Positions 4,926 through 5,076 of a DNA stretch of 5,076 nt are shown piece after piece; position 1 is the first letter of the stretch, and every line of letters begins with the position of its first letter. The stretch is taken from NCBI GenBank assembly GCA_945907085.1, contig CAMDSS010000157.1:1-5076 (forward strand). The letters run 5' to 3'. The notes beneath the pieces are model-generated. The model ran no database searches. It had not been told where the DNA came from and saw only the letters and a list, made by a program, of their open reading frames with translations. This DNA is from Cyanobium sp. NIES-981 (GTDB taxonomy: Bacteria; Cyanobacteriota; Cyanobacteriia; PCC-6307; Cyanobiaceae). The position numbers and the translations under genes were made by a program.

Positions 4926-5076
4926 ACCGTTGCCATGGCAGGCGCCGCTGATGCCTCAGCAGCAAGCTTGCCATCAATCGCCGCCGCGCACTGCTTGCCA
5001 CTCAACACAGCCCCCTCCATCGAGGCCAGATAGCGCTGCATGGTGTAACAACCAGCCAGGAAGAAATTGGGAATCG
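4922..5076 (-). CDS. crtP: Phytoene desaturase, C-terminal part (cut by right edge)
   Basis: The last 50 codons before TGA at 4924-4922 read IPNFFLAGCYTMQRYLASME, then GAVLSGKQCAAAI and an Ala-rich end finishing MATV. This is the highly conserved C-terminal FAD-contact region of plant/cyanobacterial phytoene desaturase (CrtP, also called Pds), which converts phytoene to zeta-carotene with plastoquinone as electron acceptor at the membrane. The bacterial CrtI enzyme does not share this ending. The residue after LAG is Cys, whereas plant enzymes and Synechocystis have Asp as I recall. The tail after the conserved helix is short and Ala-rich (DGKLAAEASAAPAMATV). The gene lies upstream of crtB on the same strand, and its stop codon overlaps the apparent crtB start. 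The rest of the gene is outside the window. Confidence 0.93.
   Translation of the reverse strand, partial: IPNFFLAGCYTMQRYLASMEGAVLSGKQCAAAIDGKLAAEASAAPAMATV

Overview
The window looks like chromosomal DNA of a high-GC picocyanobacterium of the Synechococcus/Cyanobium type. The grounds are a Ycf34 protein (confined to cyanobacteria and plastids), plant/cyanobacterial-type phytoene synthase and phytoene desaturase, a short cyanobacterial single-RRM protein, and two copies of the HIP1 octamer GCGATCGC. The genus is inferred from protein style and base composition, not from a search.

Layout. (1) Leftward cluster, positions 1-1193: ycf34, then tsaB ten bases later, then the N-terminal part of a DUF218/YdcF-like membrane-anchored protein that runs off the left edge. 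(2) Rightward cluster, 1186-3954: a tRNA nucleotidyltransferase (cca family), a 79-bp gap, an RRM RNA-binding protein, and, 8 bases after its stop, an alpha/beta hydrolase with an apparent TTG start. (3) Leftward cluster, 3972-5076: the C-terminal end of phytoene desaturase (crtP/pds), entering from the right edge, and phytoene synthase (crtB), whose apparent TTG start overlaps the crtP stop. The hydrolase and crtB converge with 17 bp between their stops.

How the genes fit together. crtB and crtP are the first two carotenoid-specific steps: two geranylgeranyl diphosphates to phytoene, then phytoene to zeta-carotene. tsaB (tRNA t6A modification) and cca (tRNA 3' CC/CCA end) are both tRNA-maturation genes but lie in opposite transcription units. 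Ycf34 is a small four-cysteine Fe-S type protein linked to photosynthetic electron transport. No shared pathway is evident for the RRM protein and the hydrolase beyond adjacency.

There are no rRNA or tRNA genes, insertion sequences, CRISPR arrays or phage genes, and no gene-free stretch above 300 bp. This is an ordinary, densely packed core region; I found no new multi-gene system. The points worth a second look are compact: the divergent ycf34/cca start codons share one CATG, the cca product appears to lack the flexible loop and the Glu of the EDxxR motif, the RRM gene has a pure pyrimidine tract instead of a Shine-Dalgarno site, the crtP C-terminus has Cys where many homologues have Asp, and two genes appear to use TTG starts.
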